From the NCBI GenBank assembly GCA_003260025.2, contig QFZU02000147.1:1-43268 (forward strand): a stretch of DNA of 43,268 nt, written 5' to 3'. The stretch comes from Microbispora triticiradicis. GTDB lineage: Bacteria; Actinomycetota; Actinomycetes; Streptosporangiales; Streptosporangiaceae. Position numbers and translations under genes: made by a program. Each line of letters opens with the position of its first letter. Within the stretch, counting starts at the first letter, position 1. The notes under the pieces were generated by a model. The model was not told the DNA's origin and did not search any database. It was given only the letters and a program-made list of their open reading frames with translations. Shown here in pieces: positions 9,693-21,798 of the stretch.

Positions 9693-10727
9693 CTAGTTCG
9701 TCCCGAGATACCTGTTCAGCTCCTCCCGATATTTCCTGAACTCCATCTCTTTGTCAGTGAATTTGGTGATTTTACGACGAGGATCGGTGGTCACGAACCA
9801 GTACCAGCCACCCTCGGCGGGGTGGAGCGTCGCCAGCAGCGCGCTCTCCCCCGGGTTGCCGATGGGTCCGGGCGGCAGCCCGGGGCGCGCGTAGGTGTTG
9901 TACGGGGAGCCGTTGCGCGTGTCCTCGGCGGTGACCTTCAGGGTGTGCCGGTTCAACGCGTAGTTGACCGTGCTGTCCATCTCCAGCTTCGCGCCCCGCG
10001 CCAAGCGGTTGTACACCACTCTGGCGATCTTGGGGTAATCGGCCGGGACGCCGCCCTCGGCCTGCACGATGCTCGCGACCGTCACCGCCTGCCGGGGCGT
10101 GAGGTTCAGGCGCGGCGCCAGATCCTCCAGGCCCACCTTCTTCGCCGCGAGGCGGAACCTGGCCACCATCTTCCTGAGCATGTCGCCGGCGGTCGCCCCC
10201 GGCTCTATCTCGTACGTGGCCGGGAACAGGAACCCCTCGGCCTCGCCCTCGGCGTACTCGGGCAGGCGCAGGCGCCGGGTCTCGCCGGCCGCCTCGGTGA
10301 AGTCCTTCAGCGGGATGCCCGTCCCGTCCGCGAGGACGCGCAGCACCTCGCGCAGGCGCAGTCCCTCGGGCACGGTGACCTTGCGCACCACCCGGCTCGC
10401 GGGCGCCAGAAGCAGGTCGAGCGCTGCGGAGGCCGACATCCGGCGCCGCAGGACGTAGCGGCCCGGGTGCAGGCCGCTCTCCTTGGACCGGCTGATCACC
10501 TGCTCCACGAACGACTGGGCGCTGGCGACCACGCCGGCCTTGGCCAGCGTCTGGCCGACCTCGCCGGCGCTCGTCCCCGGTGTGATCTCGATCGTCACCG
10601 TCCCCGAACCGCCGCCGGAGTAGTCGGGCGGGCTGCCGGGCTGGCCGACGACCGCGTGCACGCCGTACGCCACCGCAGCCGCGACCAGGGCGAACCCTCC
10701 GCCGGCGACGAGCGCCGCCCGCCTCAC
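9693..10727 (-). CDS. MltG-like endolytic transglycosylase (copy 2)
   Basis: This is a second YceG/MltG-family protein of 344 residues. It has almost no cytosolic tail: one N-terminal TM helix (about 4-26) is followed by the extracytoplasmic domain. Conserved segments match copy 1, including LFPATYEI, ASIVQAEGG with the putative catalytic glutamate, KIARVVYNRL, MDSTVNYAL, YNTYARPGLPPGPIGNPG and the ITKFTDKEMEF ending. The GTG start overlaps the ruvX stop (GTGA), implying coupled translation. It is clearly paralogous to the downstream copy but diverged at both ends, suggesting an old tandem duplication and perhaps divided roles. Confidence 0.88.
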   Translation of the reverse strand: MRRAALVAGGGFALVAAAVAYGVHAVVGQPGSPPDYSGGGSGTVTIEITPGTSAGEVGQTLAKAGVVASAQSFVEQVISRSKESGLHPGRYVLRRRMSASAALDLLLAPASRVVRKVTVPEGLRLREVLRVLADGTGIPLKDFTEAAGETRRLRLPEYAEGEAEGFLFPATYEIEPGATAGDMLRKMVARFRLAAKKVGLEDLAPRLNLTPRQAVTVASIVQAEGGVPADYPKIARVVYNRLARGAKLEMDSTVNYALNRHTLKVTAEDTRNGSPYNTYARPGLPPGPIGNPGESALLATLHPAEGGWYWFVTTDPRRKITKFTDKEMEFRKYREELNRYLGTN

Positions 10728-11227
10728 CGGGCGGTCCCGCCGCTCGCTTCCTCACCCGGCCCCGCGGGGGGGCCCGGTGGTCCGAGAGGCCTGCCGGGGG
10801 GATTGCCGGTGGCCCGCTCTCCGTCGAGCGCGGCCTGCAGCAGCAGGACGGCGGCCGCCTGGTCGATCACGTCACGCTGGTCGCGGGCCTTCACGCCGCT
10901 GGAGCGCAGCCGCTGCTGGGCGCCCACGGTGGTGAGCCGCTCGTCCACGAGCCGGATCGGGACCGGCGCGACCGTCCGGGCCAGCCGCGCGGCGAACGCC
11001 CGCGCGGCCTCCGCGGCGTGGCTCTCCCGGCCCGACAGCGACGTGGGCAGACCGACGACGATCTCGATCGCCTCGTGCTCGGCCGCGATCTCGGCGATCC
11101 TCGCCAGGTCGCCCCGGCCGCGCCGTACGGTCTCCACCGGCGTGGCCAGCAGGCCCGAGGGGTCGCTGCGGGCCACGCCGACGCGGACGGAGCCGACGTC
11201 GACCCCGATCCTGACGCCATGTCTCAT
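10724..11227 (-). CDS. ruvX: RuvX/YqgF-family Holliday junction resolvase-like nuclease
   Basis: This RNase H-fold protein belongs to a family implicated in pre-16S rRNA 5' processing and Holliday-junction resolution. The start is the ATG of MRHGVRIGVDVGSVRVGVARSD, 7 nt after the alaS stop; upstream sequence in the same frame lies within alaS and is not family-like. The 167 residues hold the acidic sites in GVDVGS, VDERLTT and DQAAAVLLLQ, plus the VVGLPTSLSG motif. A Gly/Pro-rich tail of about 25 residues extends past the fold. It sits between alaS and mltG, a common arrangement in actinomycetes. Confidence 0.92.
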   Translation of the reverse strand: MRHGVRIGVDVGSVRVGVARSDPSGLLATPVETVRRGRGDLARIAEIAAEHEAIEIVVGLPTSLSGRESHAAEAARAFAARLARTVAPVPIRLVDERLTTVGAQQRLRSSGVKARDQRDVIDQAAAVLLLQAALDGERATGNPPGRPLGPPGPPAGPGEEASGGTAR

Positions 11228-11234
11228 CGGCGGA

Positions 11235-13907
<2,673 letters not shown>

Positions 13908-13908
13908 C

Positions 13909-14178
13909 TCAGCGGCCATCCTTTACGTCGTAGATTCTGCTGTTGCCGGTAGTGGTGTCATCAACGGTGTCCAGCCCGAGCCCGGCGCGCAACTCGGTTT
14001 CCCTGCTCGCCGACAGGTGACGCACCTCGCCGGCGAAGTCCCTGAGCTGGTCCGCGAGGGCCGCCGCGCGGCCGGCGGTACGCCTGGCCACGTGGTCGGG
14101 CCGCAACGACTGAAGCTTACGCATGGCCCAGACCGCGAGATACGCGCCGAGGGACATGTAGAAGAGACGGCGGATCAT
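13909..14178 (-). CDS. DUF6167-type small membrane-anchored protein
   Basis: The 89-residue protein has an N-terminal hydrophobic segment (about 5-20, [15 protein letters not shown]) and a charged, helical remainder with [17 protein letters not shown]. It resembles the actinobacterial DUF6167 family found directly upstream of alaS; function is unknown. Its ATG overlaps the stop of the DUF948 gene and its stop lies at the alaS start, so the three are probably translated together. Confidence 0.75.
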   Translation of the reverse strand: MIRRLFYMSLGAYLAVWAMRKLQSLRPDHVARRTAGRAAALADQLRDFAGEVRHLSASRETELRAGLGLDTVDDTTTGNSRIYDVKDGR

Positions 14179-14657
14179 CCGCGCCCCCTTCCGATGGCGC
14201 GCGGCTCGGCCACGCGCTCAGCGGTGTGCCGCTCCCTGATCCTGTCCCTGGTGTGGGGACCGGTGCGGGGACCGCCGCGGGCCACCCTCCGGGCCGGGGC
14301 CCTGCGGGCGGCGCGGCGGGCCAGCGCGAGGCGGAAGCCGTCGCGGAAGGCGGCGATCTTGAGCACCGGGCCGGCGAACAACGTGGACGCCACCCCGGTG
14401 ATCCTGACCATGTTGCCGCTGACGTCCCGCATGTTGTCCGAGATCGCCTCGGCCGCGACCAGCCGCCGGTTCGCCTCGGTGACGGTCTGGCTCATGTCGT
14501 CCAGGAGCGGCCCGAGGCGGTCGCTCAGCTCGGCCACCGACTTGCGGGTCTCGGTCAGCAGTCTGGCCAGCCTGACCAGCACGACGACCATGAAGCAGAC
14601 CAGGATCGCCCAGAAAATGGCGACCACGAGGCCCGCCAGCTCTCCCGCGGTAAGCAT
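14175..14657 (-). CDS. DUF948-domain membrane protein
   Basis: The product has 160 residues from the ATG of MLTAGELAGLVVAIFWAILV, preceded by GGGAGA; an in-frame codon at 14678 is less likely. One TM helix (about 5-28) is followed by a long amphipathic helix with the pattern LTETRKSVAELSDRLGPLLDDMSQTVTEAN typical of DUF948, a family of unknown role possibly involved in membrane or envelope organisation. The C-terminal 40 residues are Arg/Ala-rich and poorly conserved in appearance. It precedes the DUF6167 gene and alaS. Confidence 0.78.
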   Translation of the reverse strand: MLTAGELAGLVVAIFWAILVCFMVVVLVRLARLLTETRKSVAELSDRLGPLLDDMSQTVTEANRRLVAAEAISDNMRDVSGNMVRITGVASTLFAGPVLKIAAFRDGFRLALARRAARRAPARRVARGGPRTGPHTRDRIRERHTAERVAEPRAIGRGRG

Positions 14658-14805
14658 GTGCCGATCTCCCTGGATCACCGGAGCTGGAATGGCAAGACCC
14701 TATCGCGAACGCCCTGCCCGCCGTTCCGCAGCACACACCCGGCACACGAGCCGCACCGAAGAGAGCACGGAAGACGGCGCACAGGCCGGCGGGGTGCCGG
14801 GGCGC

Positions 14806-16149
14806 TCAGCCGCCGCGCAGGAAGGCCCGGATCTTCGCCCAGCGCTCGGCGAACCGCGCCTCCGCGCCGTGGGAGGTCGGTTCGTAGTAGCGGCGCTCGC
14901 GCAGTTCCTCCGGCGCGTAGTCCTGGCGGACGAGGCCGTGCTCGAAGTCGTGGGGGTACTGGTAGCCCCTGCCGTGGCCGAGCTTCTTCGCGCCGGGGTA
15001 GTGCGCGTCGCGCAGGTGGCCGGGGACGCGCCCGACCAGGCCGCGCCGCACGTCGTCGGAGGCGGCGCCGATGGCCTTGACGACCGCGTTGGACTTGGGC
15101 GCCAGCGCGCAGTGGATGACGGCCTGCGCGAGGTTGATCCTGCCCTCGGGCAGGCCGATGAAGTCCACCGCCTGGGCGGCGGCCACCGCGACCTGCAGGC
15201 ACGTCGGGTCGGCCATCCCCACGTCCTCGCTCGCGAAGATCACGATCCGGCGGGCGATGAACCGCGGGTCCTCTCCCGCCTCGACCATCCGGGCCAGGTA
15301 GTGCAGGGCGGCGTCGGCGTCGGAGCCGCGCATGCTCTTGATGAACGCGCTGGTCACGTCGTAGTGCTGGTCGCCCTGCCGGTCGTAGCGCACGGCGGCC
15401 TTGTCCACGGCCCGCTCGACGACCTCGACCGTGACCTCCGGCGTGGCGTCCGGCCCGGCGCCCGGCGGGGCGTCGTCGACCAGCATCGCCGCCGCCTCCA
15501 GATAGGTCAGCGAGCGCCGCGCGTCGCCGCCGGCCAGCCGTACGAGCTGGTCGAGGGCCTCGGGCCGCAGGGCGACGCGCCCGGCGAGGCCGCGCGGGTC
15601 GGTCACCGCGCGCTCCAGTACGGCGCGCACGTCGTCGTCGGCCAGCGGTTCGAGGGTGAGCAGCAGCGAGCGGGACAGCAGCGGCGAGATGACCGAGAAG
15701 AAGGGGTTCTCGGTGGTCGCGCCGATGAACGTCACCCAGCGGTTCTCCACCGCCGGCAGCAGCGCGTCCTGCTGCGCCTTGTTGAAGCGGTGGACCTCGT
15801 CCACGAACAGCACGGTCTGCCTGCCGGTCATGCCGAGGTCGCGCCGGGCCTGGTCGATGGCGGCGCGCACGTCCTTGACGCCGGCCGAGACGGCCGAGAC
15901 CTCGACGAACCTCCGCTTGGTGGCGCCCGCGACGACGTAGGCCAGCGTGGTCTTGCCGGTGCCGGGCGGCCCCCACAGGAAGAGCGACATCGGGGCGTCG
16001 CTCTCCACCAGGCGGCGCAGCGGGGTGCCGGAACCGAGCAGGTGCCGCTGGCCGATCACCTCCTCCAGCGAGCGCGGCCGCATCCGCACGGCGAGCGGCT
16101 CCTGGCCGCGGTGGGCCTCCTCGGCCGCCGAATCGAACAGGCTCTCCAC
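14806..16149 (-). CDS. rarA: Replication-associated recombination ATPase RarA (MgsA)
   Basis: RarA is an AAA+ ATPase acting at stalled replication forks and recombination intermediates. The 447 residues include Walker A ([14 protein letters not shown], about 38-51), Walker B ([16 protein letters not shown]), a sensor 1 region in [11 protein letters not shown], and the C-terminal MgsA tetramerisation domain with [19 protein letters not shown] near the end. The start is GTG. It follows the DUF2231 gene by 16 nt. In Streptomyces, as I recall, rpsD lies between rarA and the DUF948 gene; here only 148 nt separate them. Confidence 0.93.
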   Translation of the reverse strand: MESLFDSAAEEAHRGQEPLAVRMRPRSLEEVIGQRHLLGSGTPLRRLVESDAPMSLFLWGPPGTGKTTLAYVVAGATKRRFVEVSAVSAGVKDVRAAIDQARRDLGMTGRQTVLFVDEVHRFNKAQQDALLPAVENRWVTFIGATTENPFFSVISPLLSRSLLLTLEPLADDDVRAVLERAVTDPRGLAGRVALRPEALDQLVRLAGGDARRSLTYLEAAAMLVDDAPPGAGPDATPEVTVEVVERAVDKAAVRYDRQGDQHYDVTSAFIKSMRGSDADAALHYLARMVEAGEDPRFIARRIVIFASEDVGMADPTCLQVAVAAAQAVDFIGLPEGRINLAQAVIHCALAPKSNAVVKAIGAASDDVRRGLVGRVPGHLRDAHYPGAKKLGHGRGYQYPHDFEHGLVRQDYAPEELRERRYYEPTSHGAEARFAERWAKIRAFLRGG

Positions 16150-16165
16150 GCCGCCGACACTACCC

Positions 16166-16633
16166 TCAGGCGCCCCACACGGCGGTCGCGCCGGTGTGCC
16201 CGGTGCGTACGGCGTAGTAACCGACGGCCACGGCGAGGATCACGGCGACGGCCGACGCGACCAGGACGGCCGCCCGGGGGCCCTTCCCCACCGAGGACCG
16301 GCGCGCCCGGGTGAGCCACACCAGCGCCAGGGAGACGACGGTCAGCAGCGCGGTCAGCGGCAGGAGGGTCTCGGCGAACCCCGAGTGGACCTCGATCGCC
16401 TCGGAGACCCGGCCCCCGAACATCCGGTGCTCCAGCCGCTCCCCGCTCTCCTTGGCCGCGAACACGGAGGCGAGCGCCGCCAGAGCCGTCGCGACCAGTG
16501 CCCAGTCGAGCCGATGCCGCACGCGGGGCAGGACGGCGTACGCGATCGACAGCGCCGCGAGCAGCGGCGCGAAGATCACCGCGGCGTGGACGACGAGGGC
16601 GTGGACGGGAAGTCCGAAGATCTGGTCGAACAT
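16166..16633 (-). CDS. DUF2231-domain integral membrane protein
   Basis: This is a four-helix membrane protein of about 155 residues with the family signature [23 protein letters not shown] at the N terminus, including the paired histidines that suggest haem or metal binding in this family. TM helices lie at about 10-33, 43-61, 84-105 and 118-141. The ATG at 16633 is favoured over a GTG at 16645 because AGGAG would otherwise abut the start. It is upstream of rarA and divergent from a cyclophilin gene. Function is unknown. Confidence 0.75.
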   Translation of the reverse strand: MFDQIFGLPVHALVVHAAVIFAPLLAALSIAYAVLPRVRHRLDWALVATALAALASVFAAKESGERLEHRMFGGRVSEAIEVHSGFAETLLPLTALLTVVSLALVWLTRARRSSVGKGPRAAVLVASAVAVILAVAVGYYAVRTGHTGATAVWGA

Positions 16634-16697
16634 CGTGGTCGTCACTCCTGAGACGAGAGGGCCGGGCGCGTGGTCCGGGTTTGGTTCGTCAGGAGGT

Positions 16698-16715
16698 TCT
16701 CAGGCGGTTCTGAGA
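16698..16715. promoter_or_regulatory. Inverted repeat between divergent genes
   Basis: TCTCAG and CTGAGA form a perfect 6-bp inverted repeat with a 6-nt spacer in the 198-nt region between the DUF2231 gene (minus) and the cyclophilin lipoprotein gene (plus). It could be an operator. Downstream, TAGAGT at 16786-16791 resembles a -10 box for the plus-strand gene, but no well-spaced -35 was found. Confidence 0.3.
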
Positions 16716-16831
16716 GCTAGATGAGCGCAAACACCGGTGATACCCATGCGACGCCTGTTTTACACGAACCCGACGGGATCGCGGATAGAGTGACCCAGCG
16801 TCATACAAAAGGGGAAATGGAAGGCATAGCG

Positions 16832-17740
16832 GTGACCGACACTGATCGGCAGAAGCAGCCGGCTTCGCGCGTGAGCACGACCGGGCGCACCACCAACCCC
16901 CGTCGGCGTCTGGGGGGCACCCTCGGCGCCGGACTGGGGGTTCTCGCGCTCGTGGGCGGCCTGGCGGCCTGCAGTGACGGCTCGGCCCAGGAAGCGGCCG
17001 GGGCGACCCCCTCGGCCTCCGCCTCGGCGGGCCCTTCGACGGGCCCCTCCGCGGTCCCGTCCGAGTTGCCGACGGCGACGCCGTCCGCCAAGCCCAACGA
17101 CCTGCGTAAGGTCAGCTGCGAGTATCGAAAGGACGACACGGGCAGCCCGGCGAAGTTCGTGGGCTTCCCGCCCAAGAAGCTGAACAGGGCGGTCATCAAG
17201 GCGTCCAAGATGACGGTCAGGACCAACCTGGGGAACATCGTCATCGACCTGGCCACCGGCGACGCGCCGTGCACGGTGAACTCGTTCGCGTTCCTGGCGA
17301 AGAAGAACTACTTCGACAACACCGTCTGCCACCGGCTCACGACGGTCGAGACGAACGGCCTCGGCCTCCTGCAGTGCGGGGACCCGCAGGCCAAGGGGGA
17401 CGGCGAGAACCCGACGGACGGCACCGGCGGGCCGGGCTACCTGTTCAACGACGAGAACCTCGGGCCGCAGTACAGCCGGGGCGTCGTCTTCATGGCCCAG
17501 CCGGGCGACGCGTCGAACTCCAACGGCAGCCAGTTCGTCATCTCCTACACCGACGAGAACGCGCAGCTGCCCCAGTCGTACACGCCGTTCGGCATCGTCA
17601 GCAAGGGCATGGAAATCGTCGACAAGATCGCCAAGGGTGGTGTCAACACGGCCAAGGACGGCGTCGACATCACCAGCGACGACGGCGGCTCCAACGCCCC
17701 CAAGATCAAGGTCCGGATCAAGGACGTCATCGTGTCCTGA
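16832..17740 (+). CDS. Cyclophilin-type peptidyl-prolyl isomerase, predicted lipoprotein
   Basis: This cyclophilin catalyses cis-trans isomerisation of prolyl bonds and is probably anchored outside the membrane. The GTG at 16832 has GGAAGG 7 nt upstream; an ATG at 16817 lacks a well-placed site. The 302 residues begin with a basic stretch and a hydrophobic segment ending in the lipobox LAAC (Cys about 47). A Ser/Pro/Ala linker follows (about 50-85), then the isomerase domain with VCHRLT, LLQCGDPQAKGDGENPTDG, GPGYLFNDE, NSNGSQFVISY and YTPFGIV. Its N-terminal DRQKQ is shared with the second cyclophilin at 21799. Confidence 0.9.
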   Translation: MTDTDRQKQPASRVSTTGRTTNPRRRLGGTLGAGLGVLALVGGLAACSDGSAQEAAGATPSASASAGPSTGPSAVPSELPTATPSAKPNDLRKVSCEYRKDDTGSPAKFVGFPPKKLNRAVIKASKMTVRTNLGNIVIDLATGDAPCTVNSFAFLAKKNYFDNTVCHRLTTVETNGLGLLQCGDPQAKGDGENPTDGTGGPGYLFNDENLGPQYSRGVVFMAQPGDASNSNGSQFVISYTDENAQLPQSYTPFGIVSKGMEIVDKIAKGGVNTAKDGVDITSDDGGSNAPKIKVRIKDVIVS

Positions 17741-17755
17741 TCCGTCCTGATCGGA

Positions 17756-17787
17756 AACGGCCCGCGATCTCGTGATCACGGGCCGTT
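17756..17787. terminator. Shared terminator hairpin between convergent genes
   Basis: AACGGCCCG (17756-17764) pairs with CGGGCCGTT (17779-17787), and an inner GATC/GATC pair closes a TCGT loop. It lies between the convergent cyclophilin (stop 17740) and aspS (stop 17832) genes and is symmetrical enough to act in both directions. T-tracts are short. Confidence 0.6.
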
Positions 17788-17831
17788 CTCGTGCCGGCGG
17801 GGCGAAGCCCCCGGGCTCCGGTGCTACACGA

Positions 17832-19595
17832 TCACGAGCGGGGGGCGGCGTCGGCGCCGGACCTGTCGCCCTTCGGCGCGGCGTCCACGCCGGCCTCCTT
17901 GCGCTGCTCCACCGTGATCGGGCTGGGCGCGCCGGTCAGCGGGTCGTACCCGGAGGCCGTCTTCGGAAAGGCGATCACGTCGCGGATCGACTCGCCGCCC
18001 GCCAGCAGCATGCAGACCCGGTCCCAGCCGTAGGCGATGCCGCCGTGCGGCGGCGGGCCGTACTTGAACGCCTCCAGCAGCCAGCCGAACTTGCTCTCGG
18101 CCTCCTCCTTGGAGATGCCGAGCACGTCGAAGACGCGCTGCTGCATCTCGGCCCGGTGGATACGGATCGAGCCCCCGCCGATCTCCATGCCGTTGCAGAC
18201 CATGTCGTAGGCGTAGGCGAGCGCCTCCCCGGGGTGGTCCTGGAAGTTGTCGGCCCACTCCGGCCTGGGCGCGGTGAACGGGTGGTGGACCGGGGTCCAG
18301 CCCCCTTCCCCGTCCTCCTCGAACATCGGCGCGTCCACGATCCACAGGAACGACCACCGCGACTCGTCGATCAGGCCGCAGCGGCGGCCGATCTCCAGGC
18401 GGGCCGCGCCGAGCAGGTCGCGGGAGGCCGCGGGCGCGCCCGCGGCGAAGAAGACCGCGTCGCCGGGCCGGGCCCCGGTCCGTCCGGCGAGGCCGGCCAG
18501 CTCGGTCTCCGAGAGGTTCTTCGCCACCGGGCCGCCGAGGGTGCCGTCCTCCTGCACCAGCACGTACGCCAGGCCGCGCGCCCCGCGCGACTTGGCCCAC
18601 TCCTGCCAGGCGTCCAGCTCCCTGCGGGTCTGCGAGGCGCCGCCGGGCATCACGACGGCTCCCACGTACGGCGCCTGGAAGACCCGGAACGCGGTGTCCG
18701 CGAAGTAGCCGGTGAGGTCGGTCAGCTCGACCCCGAAGCGCAGGTCGGGCTTGTCCGAGCCGTACCGCGCCATCGCCTCGGCGTACGTCATCCGGGGCAG
18801 CGGGACGGGCAGCTCATAGCCGAGCGTCTCCTTCCAGATGCGCCCGATCAGGGCCTCGCCCAGGGCGATCACGTCGTCCTGGTCGACGAACGACATCTCG
18901 ATGTCGATCTGGGTGAACTCCGGCTGCCGGTCGGCCCGCAGGTCCTCGTCGCGGAAGCACCGGGCGAGCTGGTAGTAGCGCTCCAGGCCGGAGACCATGA
19001 GGAGCTGCTTGAACAGCTGCGGCGACTGCGGCAGGGCGTACCAGCTGCCCGGCTGGAGCCGCACGGGCACCAGGAAGTCGCGGGCGCCCTCGGGCGTGGA
19101 GCGGGTCAGGGCGGGGGTCTCGACGTAGACGAACCCGTGCTCGCGCATCACCTCGTTGGCGAGGTAGGTCGCCTGCGACCGGGTGCGCAGCGCGTGGGCG
19201 ACCTGCTGGCGGCGGATGTCGAGGTAGCGGTACCTCAGCCGCGCCTCCTCCGACACGCCGGAGCCGCCCTCGATCGGGAACGGCAGCGGCGCGGACTCGC
19301 TCAGCACCTCCACCTCGGAGGCGACGACCTCGATCTCACCCGTGGGCAGGTCGGGGTTCTCGTTGCCCTCCGGCCGCGTGCGGACCTCGCCCGTGACCCT
19401 CACGCAGTACTCCGCGCGCAGGTCGTGGGCGTGGTCCTCCTCGCGGAAGACCACCTGGGCCGAGCCGGAGGCGTCGCGCAGGTCGATGAAGACCACGCCG
19501 CCGTGGTCGCGCCGACGCGCCACCCATCCGGCCAGCGTCACCTTCTGGCCCGCCTGCCCCTTGCGGAGTGTGCCTGCCTCGTGGGTGCGGATCAC
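17832..19595 (-). CDS. aspS: Aspartyl-tRNA synthetase
   Basis: This class IIb enzyme charges tRNA-Asp. The GTG at 19595 (read [13 protein letters not shown]) overlaps the hisS stop as GTGA and has GGGG 8 nt upstream, giving 587 residues. Features are an anticodon-binding OB fold (about 15-105; [18 protein letters not shown]), motif 2 with [21 protein letters not shown], a bacterial GAD insertion, and motif 3 [13 protein letters not shown] near the C terminus. Whether it is discriminating or also charges tRNA-Asn was not determined. It ends a MBL-hisS-aspS operon. Confidence 0.97.
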   Translation of the reverse strand: MIRTHEAGTLRKGQAGQKVTLAGWVARRRDHGGVVFIDLRDASGSAQVVFREEDHAHDLRAEYCVRVTGEVRTRPEGNENPDLPTGEIEVVASEVEVLSESAPLPFPIEGGSGVSEEARLRYRYLDIRRQQVAHALRTRSQATYLANEVMREHGFVYVETPALTRSTPEGARDFLVPVRLQPGSWYALPQSPQLFKQLLMVSGLERYYQLARCFRDEDLRADRQPEFTQIDIEMSFVDQDDVIALGEALIGRIWKETLGYELPVPLPRMTYAEAMARYGSDKPDLRFGVELTDLTGYFADTAFRVFQAPYVGAVVMPGGASQTRRELDAWQEWAKSRGARGLAYVLVQEDGTLGGPVAKNLSETELAGLAGRTGARPGDAVFFAAGAPAASRDLLGAARLEIGRRCGLIDESRWSFLWIVDAPMFEEDGEGGWTPVHHPFTAPRPEWADNFQDHPGEALAYAYDMVCNGMEIGGGSIRIHRAEMQQRVFDVLGISKEEAESKFGWLLEAFKYGPPPHGGIAYGWDRVCMLLAGGESIRDVIAFPKTASGYDPLTGAPSPITVEQRKEAGVDAAPKGDRSGADAAPRS

Positions 19596-20848
19596 GAGTC
19601 TTTCCCCTTCAAGAACTCGACGACCTCCGCGAGCGGGACCGCGGTCTGGTCGCCTGTTGCCAAATCCTTCACCTGTACGGCTCCCGCCTCGATGTCCCGG
19701 TCGCCGAGGATGAGCGCGTAGCGCGCGCCGCTGCGGTCGGCGGCCTTCATCGCGCCCTTCACGCCCCGGCCGCCGAAGGCCATGTCGACCGCGAGACCGG
19801 CCCGGCGCAGCTCGCTGACCAGCGGGAAGATCCGCCGCCTCGCCTCCTCGCCGAGCGGGACGGCGAACGCGCCGAGAGCGCGCGGCCGCTCGGTAAGCAG
19901 CCCCTCCGCCTCCATCGCGAGCACCGTTCGGTCCACCCCGAGGGCCCAGCCGACGCTGGGCAGGGCGGGGCCGCCGATCTGCTCGCTCAGGCCGTCGTAG
20001 CGCCCTCCCCCGCCGACCGCCGACTGCGCGCCCAGCCCGTCGTGCAGGAACTCGAACGTCGTACGGGTGTAGTAGTCGAGGCCGCGGACCAGCCGGGGGT
20101 CGTCTTCGTAGGCTACCCCGGCGGCCGTCAGCAGTCCCCTGACCTCCTCGTGGTAGGCCTTGCAGGCCCCGCACAGGTGGTCGGTGACCAGCGGCGCGCC
20201 CGTGAGCTGTGCCCGCACCTCCGGGCGCTTGTCGTCGAGCACGCGCAGCGGGTTGATCTCCACCCGCGCGCGGGTGGCCTCGTCGAGGTCGAGCCCGCGC
20301 AGGAAGTCCTGGAGCGCGGCGCGGTAGGCGGGCCGGCACTCGCGGCAGCCCAGCGAGTTGAGCAGCAGCCGGACCCCGCGCAGGCCGAGGGAGGCGTAGC
20401 CGTCCATCGCCAGGACGATCAGCTCGGCGTCGAGCGCCGGGTCCTCGGATCCGAGCGCCTCGGCCCCCACCTGGGAGAAGTGGCGGTAGCGGCCGGCCTG
20501 GGCCCGCTCGTAGCGGAAGTAGCTGCCGGAGTACCAGAGCTTGATCGGCAACGGGCCGCCGTACAGGCCGTGTTCGAGCACGGCCCGCACCACGCTCGCC
20601 GTGCCCTCCGGGCGCAGCGTCAGCGACTGGCCGCCCCGGCTGGTGAACGTGTACATCTCCTTCGTGACGATGTCGGTCGACTCGCCGACGCCGCGGGAGA
20701 ACAGCGCGGTGTCCTCGAAGGCAGGCGTCTCGATGTAGCCGTAGCCGGCGCGGCGGGCGGGCGCGGACAGCGCGTCCCGCACGGTGAGCGCCCACTCCGA
20801 GCGCGGGGGCATCCAGTCGAAGGTGCCCTTCGGCGCCTGAAACGTCAT
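19592..20848 (-). CDS. hisS: Histidyl-tRNA synthetase
   Basis: This class IIa enzyme charges tRNA-His. The ATG at 20848 ([15 protein letters not shown]) gives 418 residues; the same frame is open further upstream but runs over the MBL gene. Motif 1 is around [19 protein letters not shown], motif 2 shows [17 protein letters not shown], and the His-specific segment is [15 protein letters not shown]. The C-terminal anticodon-binding domain contains [22 protein letters not shown]. Start and stop overlap their neighbours (TGATG upstream, GTGA downstream), indicating coupled translation. Confidence 0.97.
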   Translation of the reverse strand: MTFQAPKGTFDWMPPRSEWALTVRDALSAPARRAGYGYIETPAFEDTALFSRGVGESTDIVTKEMYTFTSRGGQSLTLRPEGTASVVRAVLEHGLYGGPLPIKLWYSGSYFRYERAQAGRYRHFSQVGAEALGSEDPALDAELIVLAMDGYASLGLRGVRLLLNSLGCRECRPAYRAALQDFLRGLDLDEATRARVEINPLRVLDDKRPEVRAQLTGAPLVTDHLCGACKAYHEEVRGLLTAAGVAYEDDPRLVRGLDYYTRTTFEFLHDGLGAQSAVGGGGRYDGLSEQIGGPALPSVGWALGVDRTVLAMEAEGLLTERPRALGAFAVPLGEEARRRIFPLVSELRRAGLAVDMAFGGRGVKGAMKAADRSGARYALILGDRDIEAGAVQVKDLATGDQTAVPLAEVVEFLKGKDS

Positions 20849-21531
20849 CACAATCCCCTGGTCGGGCCGACGGGCGGCGCGGTGTCCCTGAGGAAGGGGT
20901 TGGTCGCGCGCTCGCGGCCGATTGTCGTCTGAGGTCCGTGGCCGGGCAGGACCAAGGTCTCGTCCGGCAGCGTCAGCGTCTTGGCGAGGCTGCGCAGTAT
21001 GGCGGCGTGGTCGCCGCCGGGCAGGTCGGTGCGGCCGATGGAGCCGGCGAAGAGCAGGTCGCCCGCGAACAGGACCTGGATGTCCTCGGCGGGCGCCCGG
21101 AACGTCACCGACCCCCTGGTATGGCCGGGCCGGTGCTCGACCGTGAACTCGAGCCCCGCCAGGCTCAGCACGGCGCCGTCGGCCAGCTCGCGCACGTCGT
21201 CGGGCTCGGAAAGTTTCAGACCGCCGAACACCCCACCGGCCTGCGGCGGAAATCCCTTCGCCGGGTCCGACAGCAGGTCGCGGTCCTCCGGATGGATCCA
21301 CGCGGGCACGTCGCGGGCGCCGCACACCGGGGCCACCGACCACACGTGGTCGATGTGACCGTGGGTGAGCAGCACCGCGACCGGCTTCAGCCGGTGCTCG
21401 CCGAGCAGCGCGTCGAGGTCGCCGACAGCGTCCTGACCTGGGTCGATGACCACGCACTCCGCGCCTGCCGCGGGAGCGACGACGTAACAGTTGGTCTGGA
21501 ACGAACCTGCGGGAAACCCGGCGACGAGCAC
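20848..21531 (-). CDS. MBL-fold hydrolase (glyoxalase II-like)
   Basis: This metallo-beta-lactamase-fold hydrolase has 227 residues. The metal site is visible as THGHIDHVW (HxHxDH), PGHTRGSV and [11 protein letters not shown], with FAGDLLF between. The GTG at 21531 is chosen because the protein then begins [17 protein letters not shown], the usual family start, with AGAGG 8 nt upstream; a TTG at 21561 is an alternative. Members upstream of hisS in actinomycetes are annotated as hydroxyacylglutathione hydrolase-like, but the substrate is unknown and thiol hydrolysis is only a family-level guess. Confidence 0.87.
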   Translation of the reverse strand: MLVAGFPAGSFQTNCYVVAPAAGAECVVIDPGQDAVGDLDALLGEHRLKPVAVLLTHGHIDHVWSVAPVCGARDVPAWIHPEDRDLLSDPAKGFPPQAGGVFGGLKLSEPDDVRELADGAVLSLAGLEFTVEHRPGHTRGSVTFRAPAEDIQVLFAGDLLFAGSIGRTDLPGGDHAAILRSLAKTLTLPDETLVLPGHGPQTTIGRERATNPFLRDTAPPVGPTRGL

Positions 21532-21667
21532 GGAAGCGGCCTCTGCGTCTGTACGGATCAATCAAGGATTGCGCGAGCGAATGTAACCGAAGGGTACCGG
21601 TGCGGGTCGGCAGGCTGCGAACCGATACCCGTCAGCCGATACGATTCGCCCACCTCAATAGTCATTC

Positions 21668-21695
21668 TTGGAGCAGTCGAGCCGGATGCTATAGA
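21668..21695 (+). promoter_or_regulatory. Candidate promoter for the second cyclophilin
   Basis: TTGGAG (21668-21673) and TATAGA (21690-21695) are separated by 16 bp in the 267-nt divergent region between the MBL gene and the plus-strand cyclophilin. This resembles a housekeeping promoter and would give a leader of roughly 100 nt. Two CCGATAC copies (21622 and 21636) lie just upstream. It was found by eye only. Confidence 0.4.
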
Positions 21696-21798
21696 ACGGG
21701 CCACCGCCCCGGAGGACCCCTCCGGCGCGGGTGGCCGTTCGGGCGCGACCGCGCCCGGGCGTACGACCATGGGAAACACGACGAGTCGGGAGGTCGAA

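Noticed and set aside
16759..16791. TTTACA and TAGAGT as a promoter for the first cyclophilin
   Set aside because: The spacing is 21 bp. TAGAGT alone may be a -10 box, but the pair was not called.
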